Shown here in pieces: positions 63,490 to 64,000 of a DNA stretch of 64,000 nt (position 1 is the first letter of the stretch; each line of letters begins with the position of its first letter). The notes under the pieces were generated by a model. The model saw only the letters and a program-made list of their open reading frames with translations, did no database searches and was not told the origin of the DNA. Location of the stretch: positions 124,001-188,000 of the forward strand of contig NZ_JACHXR010000004.1 in the NCBI RefSeq assembly GCF_014192275.1, read 5' to 3'. Source of the stretch: Halomonas stenophila (GTDB lineage Bacteria; Pseudomonadota; Gammaproteobacteria; Pseudomonadales; Halomonadaceae). The translations under genes were made by a program, and so were the position numbers.

Positions 63490-64000
63490 GTGACCCTAGC
63501 CAAGCTGTTTGCCCTGATCCAGTACCCGCTGCCCCATCACCTGCTCTCGCGGCTGATCGGCCGGCTCGCCGACTGCCGAGTGCCCTGGGTCAAGGCCCTC
63601 GCCATCCGCGCCTTTATCCGCCAGTTCAAGGTCGACATGGGCGAGGCCCACGAGCCCGATCCCGGCGCCTACCCGAGTTTCAACGCCTTCTTCACCCGGC
63701 CGCTGAAGGACGGCGCCAGGCCCCTCGGCGAGGGGCTGGTCTCCCCCGCCGACGGCACCCTCTCGCAGTTCGGTGCCATCGGCCATGGCCGGCTGATCCA
63801 GGCCAAGCGCCACGACTTCACCGCCGCCGACCTGCTGGGCGGCGACCTCGAGGCCGCCGCCCGCTTCCACGATGGCAGCTTCGCCACCGTCTACCTCTCG
63901 CCGAGCGACTACCATCGCGTGCATATGCCGCTCGGGGGGACCCTGCGCGAGATGGTCTACGTGCCCGGACGGCTGTTCTCGGTGAACGCCGCCACCACCC
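63490..64000 (+). CDS. psd: Phosphatidylserine decarboxylase proenzyme (cut by window end)
   Basis: The first 170 residues of Psd, an inner-membrane enzyme that makes phosphatidylethanolamine. A GTG start at 63490 follows GAGGAA by 11 bases; an ATG at 63478 is out of frame and closes after four codons. Family features are [48 protein letters not shown] and [16 protein letters not shown]. The self-cleaving LGST motif lies beyond the window. Confidence 0.95.
   Translation, partial: MTLAKLFALIQYPLPHHLLSRLIGRLADCRVPWVKALAIRAFIRQFKVDMGEAHEPDPGAYPSFNAFFTRPLKDGARPLGEGLVSPADGTLSQFGAIGHGRLIQAKRHDFTAADLLGGDLEAAARFHDGSFATVYLSPSDYHRVHMPLGGTLREMVYVPGRLFSVNAATT

Overview
The window is high-GC DNA from a halophilic or halotolerant gammaproteobacterium, most likely Halomonas or a close relative. 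The evidence is the conserved nnr-tsaE-ami-mutL-miaA-hfq-hflX-hflK-hflC-hisZ-purA / queG / orn / rsgA / psd block, the several compatible-solute systems (ProVWX and a BCCT carrier next to a UspA protein), and a Pseudomonas-like MutL with an endonuclease motif. The assignment rests on reading the proteins; no database search was run.

Layout. 1-10143: metal acquisition. This holds the end of a FhuB permease, a DUF1007/NicO pair (ZevAB-like), then an IutA-like TonB receptor, a siderophore-binding protein, two FecCD permeases, an ATPase and a sucrase/ferredoxin-like [Fe-S] protein. Fur-box-like sites lie before the receptor and before the ATPase. 10242-14344 (minus strand): a TroABCD-type Mn/Zn/Fe ABC transporter whose two permeases both carry a C-terminal winged-helix-like domain. 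14528-15088: a PRC-barrel periplasmic protein. 15168-18458 (minus): proVWX. 18714-19886: a small DUF1656-like protein and an AEC transporter.

19887-23054 is a small, partly AT-rich accessory patch. It holds the 3' remnant of a group II intron (maturase C-terminus plus domain V/VI hairpins), an uncharacterised two-gene DUF2795 / C2H2 operon, and decayed IS3-like and IS1380-like transposase pieces. 23085-32610 (minus) is an amine catabolism region: aminotransferase, APC permease, aldehyde dehydrogenase, LysR regulator, M20 deacylase, DUF1028, RidA-like protein and flavin monooxygenase. The promoter regions of the two transcription units (upstream of the dehydrogenase and of the monooxygenase) share an unusual AT-rich element of about 45 bp. 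33081-35210: UspA plus BCCT transporter.

35784-45781 is the most interesting region. It is an exopolysaccharide operon with an Alg8-like synthase, an Alg44-like PilZ/c-di-GMP co-polymerase, a PL5-like lyase and a long AlgK-like Sel1 lipoprotein. It opens with a UDP-glucose dehydrogenase rather than AlgD, contains a PL14 lyase, and lacks epimerase, acetylation and porin genes. I infer that the product is a UDP-glucuronate-derived polymer (glucuronan) and not alginate. 45874-64000 is the conserved housekeeping block.

Two families of intergenic palindromic repeats are scattered through the window. The larger (about 115 bp; copies near 8184, 30026, 48637 and 53693) shows clear compensatory base changes in its stem, so its folded structure appears to be maintained. 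No rRNA, tRNA or CRISPR array was found.
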